Shown here piece after piece: positions 49,301 to 61,172 of a stretch of 64,000 bases of DNA. Each line of letters starts with the position of its first letter. Within the stretch, counting starts at the first letter, position 1. The notes beneath the pieces were generated by a model. It ran no database searches. It was given only the letters and a program-made list of their open reading frames with translations, and was not told the origin of the DNA. Both the position numbers and the translations under genes were made by a program. The stretch spans positions 37,069,759 through 37,133,758 of the forward strand of contig CAIIXF020000009.1 in assembly GCA_903813345.2 (NCBI GenBank), in the 5' to 3' direction. The DNA comes from Owenia fusiformis. Lineage: Eukaryota > Annelida > Polychaeta > Sabellida > Oweniidae.

Positions 49301-52217
49301 CTCCATGAATTTTTCCTATCTTCCATCGAGCTTTGATGTTCATCTGGACAAAAACGATATACTGGGAAGAGAGACTGGGGCTATATCATTGAATCGTCAA
49401 AGACACAAAATGTTGCTATTCCCTCAAAATGTTTCCCTTATGTGTATTTGATTCCGTTAATGATTTTTCAAGAAAGTTCAATATCATTTAAATGAGACTT
49501 AATGCCGATTAATACAATATAAATATATGAATATCCATTAATTAATCGACAGGCATTCTAACATGTATACACCGGCACTGGTGGCCATCTTGATCAACTG
49601 AATTGCATAAAATGGTACACCAGTTTTACTGGGCAATATTTCGGTCACGGTAAAATCGTTTCACAGCGAAGTTCCTGTCTCGATCCCTAAAGCCTAACAT
49701 CAATGATTCAGTCTTGTTGGTCATTGTCATTTGGCTTTTATTACTCCCTGCCGACAAACTGAATCATACAGCTGCTTAATTTGAAAAACAGGCACCCAAT
49801 TTATTCTCCATACCAGCAATTATCGACAGCTTATCTGGGAATTAGATTCCTACAATTGCTAATTTGCTAGCTGCCTTCTGAATTCTCCACATTAGCAATA
49901 TGAAAATCAATGGCATTCGTGGAACTGGTTGGAACAAAGACAATCGTAGAATGAATCAATGTAATATTTCATATCCAGCCCTTATTCGCATTGTCATGGT
50001 TTTAGTTCCTCTTGTCGTGATGTGGGGTTAGAGACGGTTAGAGATAGGGTTATAATAGGTTTGATATGATAGAGCCACCGGCACATTGTTTTTCTTGACA
50101 AGCTATAGATGTCACACTCCCACTCTTAAGTAAAAAAGGAATTTGATAATTGACAAGACGGTGATAGTCTGATAGATAAAAACGATACAATATGAGTTCT
50201 TGAAAATCCACAAACTAATCCCAAGACGTCAAAATATGTCGAGAGTGGAAATGATCCGATTTCTATACTTTGAACAGAGAACAGATGTGATGAATGTGAT
50301 GATAGAAATGGAGTTATGAAGTGTTAACACATGAGAACTGATCCAGAATGCCACTGATCTATTCAATGAAAAGAGTAATAAGGATGAATGGAAAGCATAT
50401 ACAGAAGAGATTACCATGATAACCCTAATGTGTTATCTGTAACTAACCTCCTTCATATTTGTACTACAATAACAGTTACTATAAGCTACCATATTGAGAA
50501 CAGCATTAGGATTAGGAAGTACTTCAGTTGTGCTGGAATTGTTGGTTCTCATTCCTCTTGTTTACAATGGTTTATGTTTACAAGTAGACGTATAATCTAG
50601 GGGATGTACCATGTACCTTGTTAAATTGCGGGGTTTTAGCTCTCCAGAAAAGTACATTATAGGGGTCTGTCTATTGAAGTCCTTGGATAGCACAAAAATG
50701 ATTAAGGAAACAAGCCTATAGTTGTTCCTGAAAAACTATTTCGTTCTAATGTGGAACCAGAGGCGTGAACTAATGGACCGCCTCTGGTTAGTAGTACAAT
50801 GCAATGCAATGAAAGGATGTGTCCCAGGCTTTTGACCCTTTTGTGAGATCGTAAGCCTTTCCATCCTGGCTGTACAGACATACGGACGTTATATTGGAAA
50901 TATGAATTCAGTCTTGGGCAATAAAAAATGAATGAAATTCTGAATTTGAATAAAAACTCTTGCATTTATTCAATAACTCCCTTGTACAATAAGAAAATCG
51001 TTGCTCAATCTGGATCAGTTTACATAGTCTGGCTTTAATTCAAGAATGTGCTCTTCAGGTTCGACGATGTTCACTCCTCTTAATAACCTCCTAAAATATT
51101 TCTAAGACCACATACTAAACCTCTCCTACATCGGAAATGTAACATTTTCATTCATTACATTTCCTAAGAAACAGTCAAATATAAATAATGTGGTTCACAT
51201 CCTTTGGCAAATTAATTCAGTATTGATTTTCTGAAGTTCCTTATATTTTACATGATGGATGTCCGTTCTGAGAGATCATTGTGAAATGCCAGGATATTAA
51301 CATGTCTAATACATCTTTTGGCAAACTACATTAGGGGCTTGTGCTTCCTCTGCGTGTCTGGAATTGGTTATAACTAGAAACAGTGAACAGAAGCAAAAAC
51401 CCTGAACATAGAATATTGATTCATTGCATTATGTGGATATTGTGATGCAGTATAGTCAGAAAAGGATACAATTTTCATATCTATTGAGATTAATGCAACT
51501 AATTTATTAATTATTTGTTCGCCATAAACCTCCAAGGAAAATGCTCTTAATTTGTCCCTCGTAAAATAAATTTCAATGATGGCTGGTCTCACGGTTATCT
51601 CATCATTTGTAAGGTATGTTTCAATTTGTAGTGTAAGATACACAGAGCTCCGTCGTCTAATATACCATTCAATTGACCAGTTGATAACGAATGTTCTTCA
51701 CATATACGGTTAATAATCATTATATCAGTGACACTGTCTGAATATTAATTCTCAAAAAACGTTCGAATCGTCTCAGACGATACTAGTATCAACTATTAAA
51801 AAGGTCTTGACATCTTTGATACCCTTGGCCCCCTCACGCCTGATACTGATAATAATTCTTAGTGTGAATCAATCAAATAACGTATACAAGGATGGTGAGA
51901 TTATACGACAGTGTGACTCTTTCCTTATAGTGCTGGTTCATTGTGATATTAGTGCATAAATCGAAACCTAAAATCAATCTAAAATCTTAATCATCGTGTA
52001 AATGAAACAGATGTGAATATATACATATAGTTGGTTAGATTTCTCTTATAGTTATGCCTTCAGCCAGACAACACTCCTGGCATAATTTATAAACAATGAT
52101 CGCATACAAAACAGTACAAACATAAATTTACCATTGAGTTAACACTTACTTACCATTTTCATACCATGGAGTATCGCTCTCATAATCCACACTTCCAGTT
52201 GGGGAATTCATTCTCAT
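46305..52217 (-). CDS. CDR2: CDR2/CDR2L homologue, coiled-coil protein
   Basis: Four coding exons: 52154-52217, 47893-48005, 47471-47619, 46305-47244 (64, 113, 149 and 940 bp), 421 aa plus TAG; phases 1, 0, 2 match and splice sites are consensus (GTAAGTAAG, GTAAGTAG, GTAAAATA donors). The N-terminus has DTPWYEND then DLQLAAELGKTLLERN, close to the vertebrate CDR2 opening (EDEPWYD..DLQLAAELGKTLLDRN). The middle is heptad-rich coiled coil (exons 2 to 4, about residues 23-220). The C-terminus ends with PPEYKKLFKEIFDTLKKS, matching the conserved CDR2 tail (PPEYKALFKEIF..IKKT). Known: CDR2 and CDR2L are cytoplasmic proteins that are onconeural antigens in paraneoplastic cerebellar degeneration; molecular roles are not settled. 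Two closely placed ATGs (52217 and 52211) could both start translation. A single invertebrate gene probably represents the ancestor of CDR2 and CDR2L. Confidence 0.92.
48252..48657. mobile_element. 406-bp TTAA-flanked MITE in CDR2 intron 1
   Basis: TTAAAGGCCCCGTATGACG at the left and inverted CAAACTTTGTATGAGGCCTTTAA at the right, sharing CCAAAGTGGTT with the 649-bp relative. Opposite orientation to the copy at 17262. Confidence 0.65.
48905..49168. mobile_element. About 264-bp TIR element in CDR2 intron 1
   Basis: CAGGGGCGGATCTAGG at the left and inverted CACTGGCGGATCTGCC at the right, with a G run next to the right end. The look is hAT-like, but no clear 8-bp duplication is visible. Confidence 0.55.
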
Positions 52218-54017
52218 GTCTTATTGTAGATTTCACTAAGATTCCATCCCTATTGAACGCGCTGAAGTTGTTGATTTTATGTGAAATCTACATGGATTTC
52301 TTCAGTTCCATTCAGAGACGTGGCAGCTCAATGTATATTGCATCTGTCAGTGAGTCTGACCTAGTAGATCACATGACTATCATGTGACTAAGTCAATGAA
52401 GAAAAAATCCTGTTAAATGTTAAATACTAGTATGTTTTTTCAATTCTTTAAACTTCTTTTGAAAATAAATGACTTGCACTCAAATTGTGGCGGTTATACT
52501 GACACTCGAGTCGTAGTTCAATATAACTCTTGTTAGTTATGAGTAAATAAATTAATATTATATCCTTATCATTAAATCCTTTATCGGTCCATGAGTCATA
52601 CGAATGCGGTATACATTGATCGGCTTATAAAATTAATATATCTTCCGAAAACCAATATGATGTTATGAACACGGTGTGGTTTGTATCTATTTATTAATTC
52701 AATGGTTAATATAGATCGATTGAAATCACCCAGGGGTACACCTTGCTCAGTATCATTAATTAACTTGGCCTAATTGTTCAAAATTAGTTATATCAAATAA
52801 TTATGAAATCATCGTGTGTTCGTAGAGCATAGTGGTATCATATTCACCTGTTGGAAACATGTGTTTTTAATTATTGCCGATAGGCATCGAATTATGTCAT
52901 GTACATGTTCCTCACACTCATGTCGAGATGACCTTTTGTCACTCAGTAAAGATATAACCATAAATAATGAAGTTCGTAATGAGCCTGACAGTGACGCAAA
53001 TGCCGCAGAGGTTCCCGGGAGAGGTTCGTGTAAAGGCGGAAATTAAAACATTTTGTGAAAAACGGTATACTTGACCCCCGAGGGACTTGTAATATTGCCG
53101 AGTAATGAGTGCTGATTCCAGGGAGAGAATACTTTTGTCTATGAGCCTTTCTTTCTTGAATTCTAATGTATCTCTCGTTTCCTCACCAAGTTTCGCAATC
53201 TAAAAGTGCTCCATATTAGCTAGAATAAAATGTCTTGACATCAACTTTACATAACAGGTCTTTGGAAATAGTCATGGACGAGTCACCAATTATGTTGTCA
53301 TGTGCCATTAAATAGTATAAAAACAAACTATTTGCGTCCAAGATTTGCGTCACAAATAATGATCTAGCAATTTTAGTTTTGGTTGAGAACAGAAAAAGAA
53401 CATGCTCTTATTATGAGCCAGAAAATAACATTATCGGATACTAACATTTTTCAATTAGATATTTGTTTTTTCACATGCGCCTTCACATCAAAACTTGATG
53501 GAAACGAATTAACCCGAATAATGCTGGAAAATACGAATCTTTCGATGTAAGTATGAAAAATGTATTGAGAGAATTTCTCATAATGTTTTTCTAAGGCATC
53601 TACGACTTTTTACAGACTAAAAATGAATTCATTTGAAAAAACTAAAAAAAATTGAAAAAGCGAAAATCCCACAATCAAAATCATGACATAACATGCACTA
53701 GATGCTACCCCGTACTGTCGAACATTTTAAAGAAAGCGAAAATGCAATGACGAATTTATCTCATATTTTGCCTCAATGACAAACTTTTGCGACCATCCAT
53801 GGATAACCAAATCATGCCAATCAGCGAATGCGCGCAGGTGTTGTGACAAAATCAGTCTTCGAAGTTTGTCGATATGATTAAGTTGTGGCATCCCTCTTCA
53901 AAGAACTTCATTTATGCTTTAAAAAGAAGTGAAATACCCTTTTGGACCAAGGATGAACCTGTGGAGCCTTCAGTCAAATGCCATAACAACTTGAACAAGA
54001 CATACAACTTCAACGAT
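52218..54017. other. Intergenic between CDR2 (5' end) and NDNF (3' end)
   Basis: AT-rich; no gene, TIR pair or tandem repeat that I can support. The CDR2 promoter must lie near 52220-52500, but no clear motif cluster is visible. Confidence 0.4.
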
Positions 54018-54023
54018 TTTATT
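54018..54023 (-). terminator. Candidate polyA signal of NDNF
   Basis: AATAAA on the minus strand about 80 bp past the TAA at 54104-54106. Another AATAAA overlaps the stop codon (54103-54108) and is too early to be the sole signal. Confidence 0.4.
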
Positions 54024-54103
54024 TCGATGATCTAACACTGGTGGTCATTGAATTATTTACAAGTGAATTTCCCATGACGAATTGAACGCCCATAATGATT
54101 TCT

Positions 54104-57100
54104 TTATTTACAATTTTTCGGCGTTCGCATCCATAATTGTTCATATGGCAAAGAAACGCCCAGCGTCTTTGTTACTACAACTTCAAAAACATAGATGGAG
54201 TCGGGCTTTAAATTCCTGACCGTTGCCTTCATAACTGTGTTCCTCTGTTCCTTATATCTGAAATTGCGGCAAAGAATTTTTTCTTTATTTGACCACAAAT
54301 TGCGATCATTCACCTCGTCGACAATGGCGTCATTTGTTGTGAAGCCACACTGTTGGGCTGCATTCTGTTTTGGGAAAAGAGAAAGTTTGTCAATATTTTC
54401 AGTTGTGTAGTTGCTCAGGGCAATCGAACGTTTGTACAGGCAATATTTTTGCCTCTCCCTTGTTCCAGGCCAAACCAATGTTACTGTTTTGCAATCTCTT
54501 GATTTTGTAAGAACTTTAATGGTAGTATCATTTGGCAAACTTGGGAAGGGATTGTTCTCTGGCTTTGTGCTCATGAATAGACGATAGTGAGCATATTGGC
54601 GTCTTGATCCAGTGTTTGTGATTCTTAATTTGAACACAGCATCTTTTTCATCTTTCGATCTTGGGTCAATAGGGAAATGAACAGATCTAAAGTTCTTTGC
54701 CTTCATTGACATCATTGTACGACCTTCATGTGACAGGTGAACATGGACCTTTCCGGAACAAGGTTGAATAGACAAAAACAGTGTCTTTGCATCCTTATTT
54801 ACTGTAAACTTGTACATTTTCCCTTTACTTATTGTCGTTAGCATTCCATTTTCGACAACACCGTCTGTTATGGTTTTCGAAATCATATTTGGCCTTTTTG
54901 TTCTTATGGATGTACCAATATACGCTGAGCTTCTATTTGTCGACTTGCTGATGACAAAAACGTCAAAGAAATAGGTTCTTCCGGGCAATAGCCCCCCGTG
55001 TGTGTAGGTGGTCTTTTTGCCGATACACTGAATAGAAGACTTATTGGAAACTGATTTTCTATCTTTGTGAGGGTTGAAAGAGACGGGTCTATTGTTGTCC
55101 ATTTCACGATCCAACATATGGGGTGCGTTTCTAACAATGTCAAACCCAGTTGTGAGTCTATTCTTTGAATGATCGGATCTATGCAACGCTTGGGCGGAAC
55201 ACATTGTTTGCAGCGCCCTCTTTTTGTTAACAGAAACGCAATATTCAACATCAGAAGGTTCGGACATTGCGTGACTTTTCTTCCATGTTATTGTAACCGT
55301 TGTAGCAGATGAAGCAAGGATGTGGACATGGGGGTCTCGAGGCAATGGAGGATATGGTTGGTCAGAATACGGAGTAGTTGTCGCGTAGATCACCACCCCA
55401 CAATCTCCCCCGTTCGATCTAGCCTCTATGACATAGATTCCAGCTGGGGACTGATCATTCAGATACGTCTGTGCGCCATATTTCGCATTGAAATACTGCA
55501 GGGTAACACCATCTATATCATTTGGAGTAATGTGTTCCTCTTGCTCAAGCAAAGGATCGTCTTCTGAAAGAGCATCAAATTATGATAAGATGACGTCATC
55601 TTGTTGGCTTCACGCCATTCCTGGGGCTCAGATTTTATGTAAAATAATGATTTTTTAAATTATAAGTTGATTTTTGGAATGATTTATTAGCCATGATCAA
55701 AGAAAATTGCAGAAATCACAGCTTGACAAATCTAGTTATCTCGAACCAGGCACTTTCAGAATTACAGAAATTGCACCAAGTAAACAAGCAGAAGGTGCAC
55801 GGCTCCCATCATTCATAGGAACGGTATTTACTATACACAGTATCCTTTTCCCAAAAGTGTGGTTAAAGGGAGAGATGGGACATCAACTTCTTTGAAAAAT
55901 TTACCTGGGAACGAGCCATCACCGCTGTGCTGAACGGGGGCCTCGTGAACGCTGACTCTCCACTCTACCGCACTGCCACAGGGGGTTAACGTAATCATCA
56001 AAGGAGTAGCATCTTCTTCCACCAGAAAATAGTACCTGCAGCGAAAAAATCAATCCACATAAATCATATTTCCAAAATGAAAGCTAATCAATCAGTGAGA
56101 TGGAATCGATGCTGAAAACAAATTATGTTTTTCGTATGGTGTATGAGGTTTATGAACTAACCAATTTTGACAATCATTTATCGTCCTACATAAAGCTATT
56201 TTGTCCCGGGAGCAGATCTGGGATTTATAAAACAGTGCATTAAACTGAAAAATCCAGTTTTTGACCAAATATTTGCACTAGCAGAGGAGTGGTAGAGGAA
56301 AACATGTACGCCGGAATGGACCACTAAGTCACGCCGAAGTATTTACTGCAATGCCCTTTGCATTCGCTCGACCTCGCTTCTTAAAAGAGAGCTTCGTCTC
56401 AATGACCAAACCGAGACTCTGCGCGCAGGATAGCACTACAATGTCAGGGGTCATGTCAAGGCCATTCACTGCATGTTCATTCGAGGTCATGACGCAAAGA
56501 TGTACAATTCCTCCATTCAATTTCTTTTATTTGTCACAATTGACATTAATTGTTAAAAGGACGATTCAGTTGAGTACAATCCTTCGGGGAAAATACACTG
56601 TTGCAGTCGGCGCAGCAAGAAAATACTAAAATGATTTAAAACGTATTAATTTAGAATCACAGCAGAACAACACGGTTATATTCTGATACTGTTATGATAA
56701 AATGTTGATATTTGTTTGCTAATAACCTAGATAAATTGCATCACAACATAACCGTAAAACATACTAGAAAAATATCAAACTCAACAGGAGCTTGGTTTAT
56801 AATTTCGTGAGTCACAGTAGGCGCACATGGATTTCGTTTTACACTCCCACTCTAACAAAATGTCAATTGTCGTTATTGAAGGGCTGTTACAAAATTGATG
56901 TTCAAAAGTTTAACATATGTATGAAACATTCGCACTTAAAAAATATATGCAGAAACCTTTGTTAAAGTCATTAGTTATCGAAAAGGCAGTTGTCAGGGGC
57001 CATTTGTCACACTCACTTTATGTCACATGTGTCCCTAAAAACGGACAACGTGGTTTTCTTAGGAAAATTCTTAATTATTTAGAGCCGATATAAATAGATG

Positions 57101-59400
57101 CCTTGTATTCCAGTTTTGCTGTGAGAACACTGGTCTAATAGAGATAAATCCTACTTAATGCGAATTCCACTGACATTCAGATCACAACTAAAATGAACGA
57201 TAGATTTACCCATTGGGAAAAGCCCATGATTTACCGGAGATGACGTTCTTCATATACTAATATTATCGACAATTGGTCTAAACCGTCACACCACTGTACT
57301 ACATATTCACACAGATATGGAAATTATTTATTTTTCGTATGCATATGTATGGAGTTTCCATATTTAAATAAATTTTCACTTTTTGTCATATTCAGGATGT
57401 AATAATATTTGGTCTCTATAAAAACAACAGTTGAACAATACATATATTAAAGTGTCAATAACATGGCCTTGCCCTCAATAAATATACATAACTTGGCAGT
57501 GGTACAGCGAAGTAAAAGATTGGGTTTTGTGTTTTTTTGACATAGAGGGTCAGGGATCCCCAAGAGGGGGCAGTGAGGTCGCTTTAGTCACTTTTAAATT
57601 TTCAAAATTGTCATTTGTCACATTTTAAATTTACTTGTGATATTTTATCAGTTTTATTCCTTTTTAGTCAGTTAAATAATTTAATGCAACAAATGTTTTT
57701 TTTGTTCCATTTTTGATTACTGGTTTGAATAAGTCACATTTATTTGCATATATTTACATTCGGAACAAATTTTCTATTTTCATCACTATCAAAATACTTG
57801 TCAGTCAGATGAATGTTCAAAATTGTCACATGTAAGGATATATTTGTCACATTTGTTCGTTTTTAAATACCCCAAAGACACATTTAGTCATATTTTTAGG
57901 GGCCATGTTGCCTTATCACACAACCCTTGAGGAGCCCCACATAGTGTACAGAATTCTGGATATTTCACGATTTGTTACTGAACATTTACTTGGTGTTAAT
58001 GCAGATGAAGAAGTAACAAACGAAATCACGGAAAGTACTTATGAAATAATGAAAAATAAAGTATTCCAAAATGTTTGTACGGTGTACTATGGATCTATTT
58101 TTCATGGATGTTTAATGGCACATGTTCTTTCTCAGTTTGATTAGAGCCTGATGTGCTTATATTTTGCTAGTTACATTCTTTACATCGTTTCTGTCATTTC
58201 TAGTGCAGTGTGCATCAATCTTATTAGTAGTTTCGTAGATTGGGCGAGGGAATTGGCATAGTCAGCTCGAACCTAATGTGTAGAAAAACTCCTAATCGTA
58301 AGCGGATCCGAAAGTTTAAAAATACGCATGAAATTTTTAGTGCACGGATTTTTTTCTTGATTTGAATTCCATATGCAGGCTCTCCAACCCTCAAACTAAC
58401 TCAGGGTGTTTTTAACTTGCTTATTCCCACGATTTCACTAAACTACTAGTAACAAAATGAAAATCTAATTAGCATGACGTACTGTACAGAACTACCCCTA
58501 GATGAAGAAATGTTATAGTCCCGGGGTTATAGTAAGGTGTCTTCCCGGGGTGTCTTGGGCCCAATTGAGTTACACACAATGTGTGTCATTATTGCTGGAT
58601 GACAAACAATTTGATAAGTCATCCTCCTTTAAAAAGTACAGTACTTTATTAGTACAAAAGACAAGAATGCATCAAGAGACATGAAATAGCTACCAACAAA
58701 AACAATCGGGCGTTCGTTGTTTACCATTTATTTACAAAGGAATTTTTAATTTGCGCCTGCTGTAAGCCTATAATTTTTTGGGTCATTGCAACTCAAACAG
58801 GATAGAATTTTTTAGATCGGGCCAATGTAGAGAACAGAAATATTTTGCCAATGTGTTATTATATTGTGACATTGTTTATATACATAGGATTTCTAACCAA
58901 AACACTGGCTTGCGCTTAATGTGGATCACAAAAAAGTGTAACTTTTAGCAAGTATCACCATTGCGAATAAAATTGTAAACTAGGCTACTCCAATTACTAA
59001 TGAGGTATTTTGCAAATGACCCGGACCTTTCTGTGTGTGAGGGCTCAAATAGCTGGCAACAAGTTCCTTTCTGAGACTAAAAATTTCAATAACTAGACAA
59101 CAATGTAGTTTAATCAGGCCTTGCTAACAATCGCAATACCCCAACATTTAATACTAAAACTGCCATACTGTGCTCTTACCGTCGTGCGACCAGATCCAAT
59201 AGATACGCCCGAATCTCCGCTCCATCAGGCAAGAGCATGGAGTCATGAAACACCTCCTTTTGCTGCATCTGATAATGGAACTGACTCTCATCTCTCGTTG
59301 GAAGTTTTTGACTTTCAGTTTCAATGAATATCATCAGTAAAAAATTAAGAACGATGAAGATATGTAAACTACGCATTTTGGTTTTATCCTCTTTTTGCAT
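54104..59400 (-). CDS. NDNF: NDNF homologue (neuron-derived neurotrophic factor), secreted
   Basis: Three coding exons: 59180-59400, 55905-56035, 54104-55563 (221, 131 and 1460 bp), 603 aa plus TAA; phases 2 and 1 match. Donors are GTAAGAG and GTAAAT; acceptors end CTGCAG and TTTCAG. The first ATG (59400) is preceded by an in-frame TGA. The ATG at 59376 gives a tidier signal peptide (hydrophobic core IVLNFLLMIFI). Next comes QKLPTRDES, near-identical to the vertebrate mature N-terminus QKLPTRDEE, then FHDS..PDGAEI, RYYFLVEEDATPL and TLTPCGSAVEW. Exon 3 has YATTTPYSDQPYPPLPRDP, which leads into a fibronectin-III-like region with EYCVSVNK and FDVFV, and a second such block with FPSLPNDT and KYCLYKR near the end (..RTPKNCK). 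Known: vertebrate NDNF is a secreted glycoprotein that acts on neurons and endothelium. Length is slightly above human NDNF. Confidence 0.95.
56343..56441. mobile_element. 85-bp miniature element family, copy 4, in NDNF intron 1
   Basis: Element 56352-56432 (TGCCCTTTGCATTCGCTC ... CGCGCAGGATA) is the same orientation as copy 1. Flanks TTACTGCAA and GCACTACAA match at 6 of 9 bases. Confidence 0.65.
57905..58144 (+). other. Unrecognised 79-codon open frame in NDNF intron 1
   Basis: MLPYHTTLEEPHIVYRILD... with an acceptor-like TTTTTAG just upstream; ends HVLSQFD-stop. Composition is protein-like and mixed. No motif recognised; opposite strand to NDNF. Could be a transposon scrap or chance. Confidence 0.2.
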
Positions 59401-59912
59401 ATTCTCAGCCCGTCAAAATGACCTCAACAATTATATATATATACATGAATTAGAAGAGATGTCGCTCAGGTCCGTTCATTTTCAGTTTAATTCGTTCTTT
59501 AATCTTCTTTGGTATTTTTCGACCTGCCTTAACGTTCACTATTTAATACTGCTTTTACGTTTGCAATGCCTGTATACAAGCGTGATACTCGTTTCAGAAT
59601 CACTTCTGTTTTTGTTGTGTACATTTCTAGAAATGTTTATTATTTGTCTCATAAAAGCTAGCATTTCATTTTGCAGTTTTCATCACCGACGAAGTCCAAC
59701 TTACAACTTTGTTTGGAAATGCGCCTCTGCTTGGATTTCGAAGGATCTTATTTGGTATTGGGGAACGTGTCAATATGTCAACTTACGATAAAAAAGTAAA
59801 TAATTATATCATCTTCATATCTTTAGGGTTTGTAAGGTTTCTACTTTTGTTTGCATTTGTTTGTTCTAAACAACTTGCTGTATGTCCGTAGATCTGTATA
59901 ATATACGAATAA

Positions 59913-60037
59913 TAGAGAGGGTTCGCACAACGTTTTTAGCTCAACGCATTTAAAATCCGTAACGCATAGACCAGATTTGGCGTAGCCGTTCAATCAAAAC
60001 GAAATGCGGTTAGAACCCGTTGTGCGAGACCTCTCTA
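59913..60037. mobile_element. About 125-bp foldback element between NDNF and casein kinase 1
   Basis: TAGAGAGGGTTCGCACAACG at the left is matched inverted by CGTTGTGCGAGACCTCTCTA at the right. Similarity continues inward (AACGCATTT/AAATGCGGTT). It is CpG-richer than its surroundings. Confidence 0.6.
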
Positions 60038-60830
60038 ATATATGATAACGGTACGTTATATTGATACGGTCCCCTATAATCGATGGCATACCAAAAGTTC
60101 TATTAACGAATCTACAAATCATATCAGCATTTTTGCGTTTTTACGAATGTGATATTTTCCCGGAATCCTTACCCCTTTGAACTGTATTAACTTATTAATA
60201 TTTGGTTCATATTCATATCCACATTTATATCATGTATTTGAGGTAGAAAGGTGATGGCATACAATATTGGCAAGTATGATGCCAATCTTATTTTACTAAT
60301 ACCTGAACGAATCAAGTTACTCAATTCACCCATGTTCCAACTTCATGTATTATAACTTCAAGTAACTGGGAATAACATATTGTCTTTATCCGTTTGATGA
60401 AGGCCTAATCCAAGACAAAAATGACTCGACTTGTATTTCGTTCGTATTGTCCTGTAATGTATCTGTATTGTTGTTTTTAATTCACGAATGTGGTTAAAAT
60501 TAAACAAATTAACCTTTAAACGAACTTTTATTTGACAGTAATTTTGAAACAATGGATATACCCCAATGAATGAATTTGAGTTATCTATTCTAATCTTTAA
60601 ATACTCATTACATTTTTTATCAGATCTCAATCGAGAAAGTAAACAAGCGAGAAAAACGCATTAACACTACAGTGTAAATTAAGGCCTACTCAGATGAGAA
60701 ATACGGGTATTGTAAATGGAATAATTTTCTCAACAAAAATAATACAACGATCAATTGATAGATGTCACTCAAAATTATACCTCTTTTACGAATGATCGGT
60801 CCCTGATCACCAACATCCTGGTACTTTTTA

Positions 60831-60904
60831 CCCGGAAGTGAAACACGCGCATGCGCACTTACGTCAGCAACCGGAGGAAGAAGTAAATAATGGCGGAGGA
60901 TTAG
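60831..60904 (+). promoter_or_regulatory. Probable promoter and 5' UTR start of casein kinase 1, with ETS, NRF1, CRE-half and YY1 motifs and a 4-codon uORF
   Basis: In 70 bp the plus strand has CCCGGAAGTG (ETS, 60831-60840), GCGCATGCGC (NRF1 palindrome, 60847-60856), TACGTCA (CRE-like, 60860-60866), CCGGAGGAAG (60871-60880) and AATGGCGG (YY1-type, 60889-60896). This set is typical of TATA-less housekeeping promoters in animals; the YY1 orientation fits plus-strand transcription. The ATG inside the YY1 motif opens a tiny frame (Met-Ala-Glu-Asp-stop, 60890-60904). It lies about 270 bp upstream of the coding exon. Confidence 0.6.
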
Positions 60905-61172
60905 ATTTGGGATACCCTTCGTAATCTGTGTCATCATGCCTGTTATATACCAATTGAATGAAATTTGAGGCAATCAGTGTCATAAGCATATATCAGGGCA
61001 TTCTCTGAAGTCTATATTTTATCAATCAAGGACGAATAAATAAGGTAAATCGTCAATTGAAAATGATTGTTTTTCTGTTGTCTCCAGTAAATTTCCTTGA
61101 TCGTCATAGATTTTTCTAAAAAATTCGGTTCACAGTAGCATTTGTGATTAAAATTTTGTACTTCAATTTCAG

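Noticed and set aside
59324-59791. 155-codon plus-strand ORF
   Set aside because: Antisense shadow of the NDNF signal-peptide exon and its upstream flank; composition is T-rich and hydrophobic without motif.
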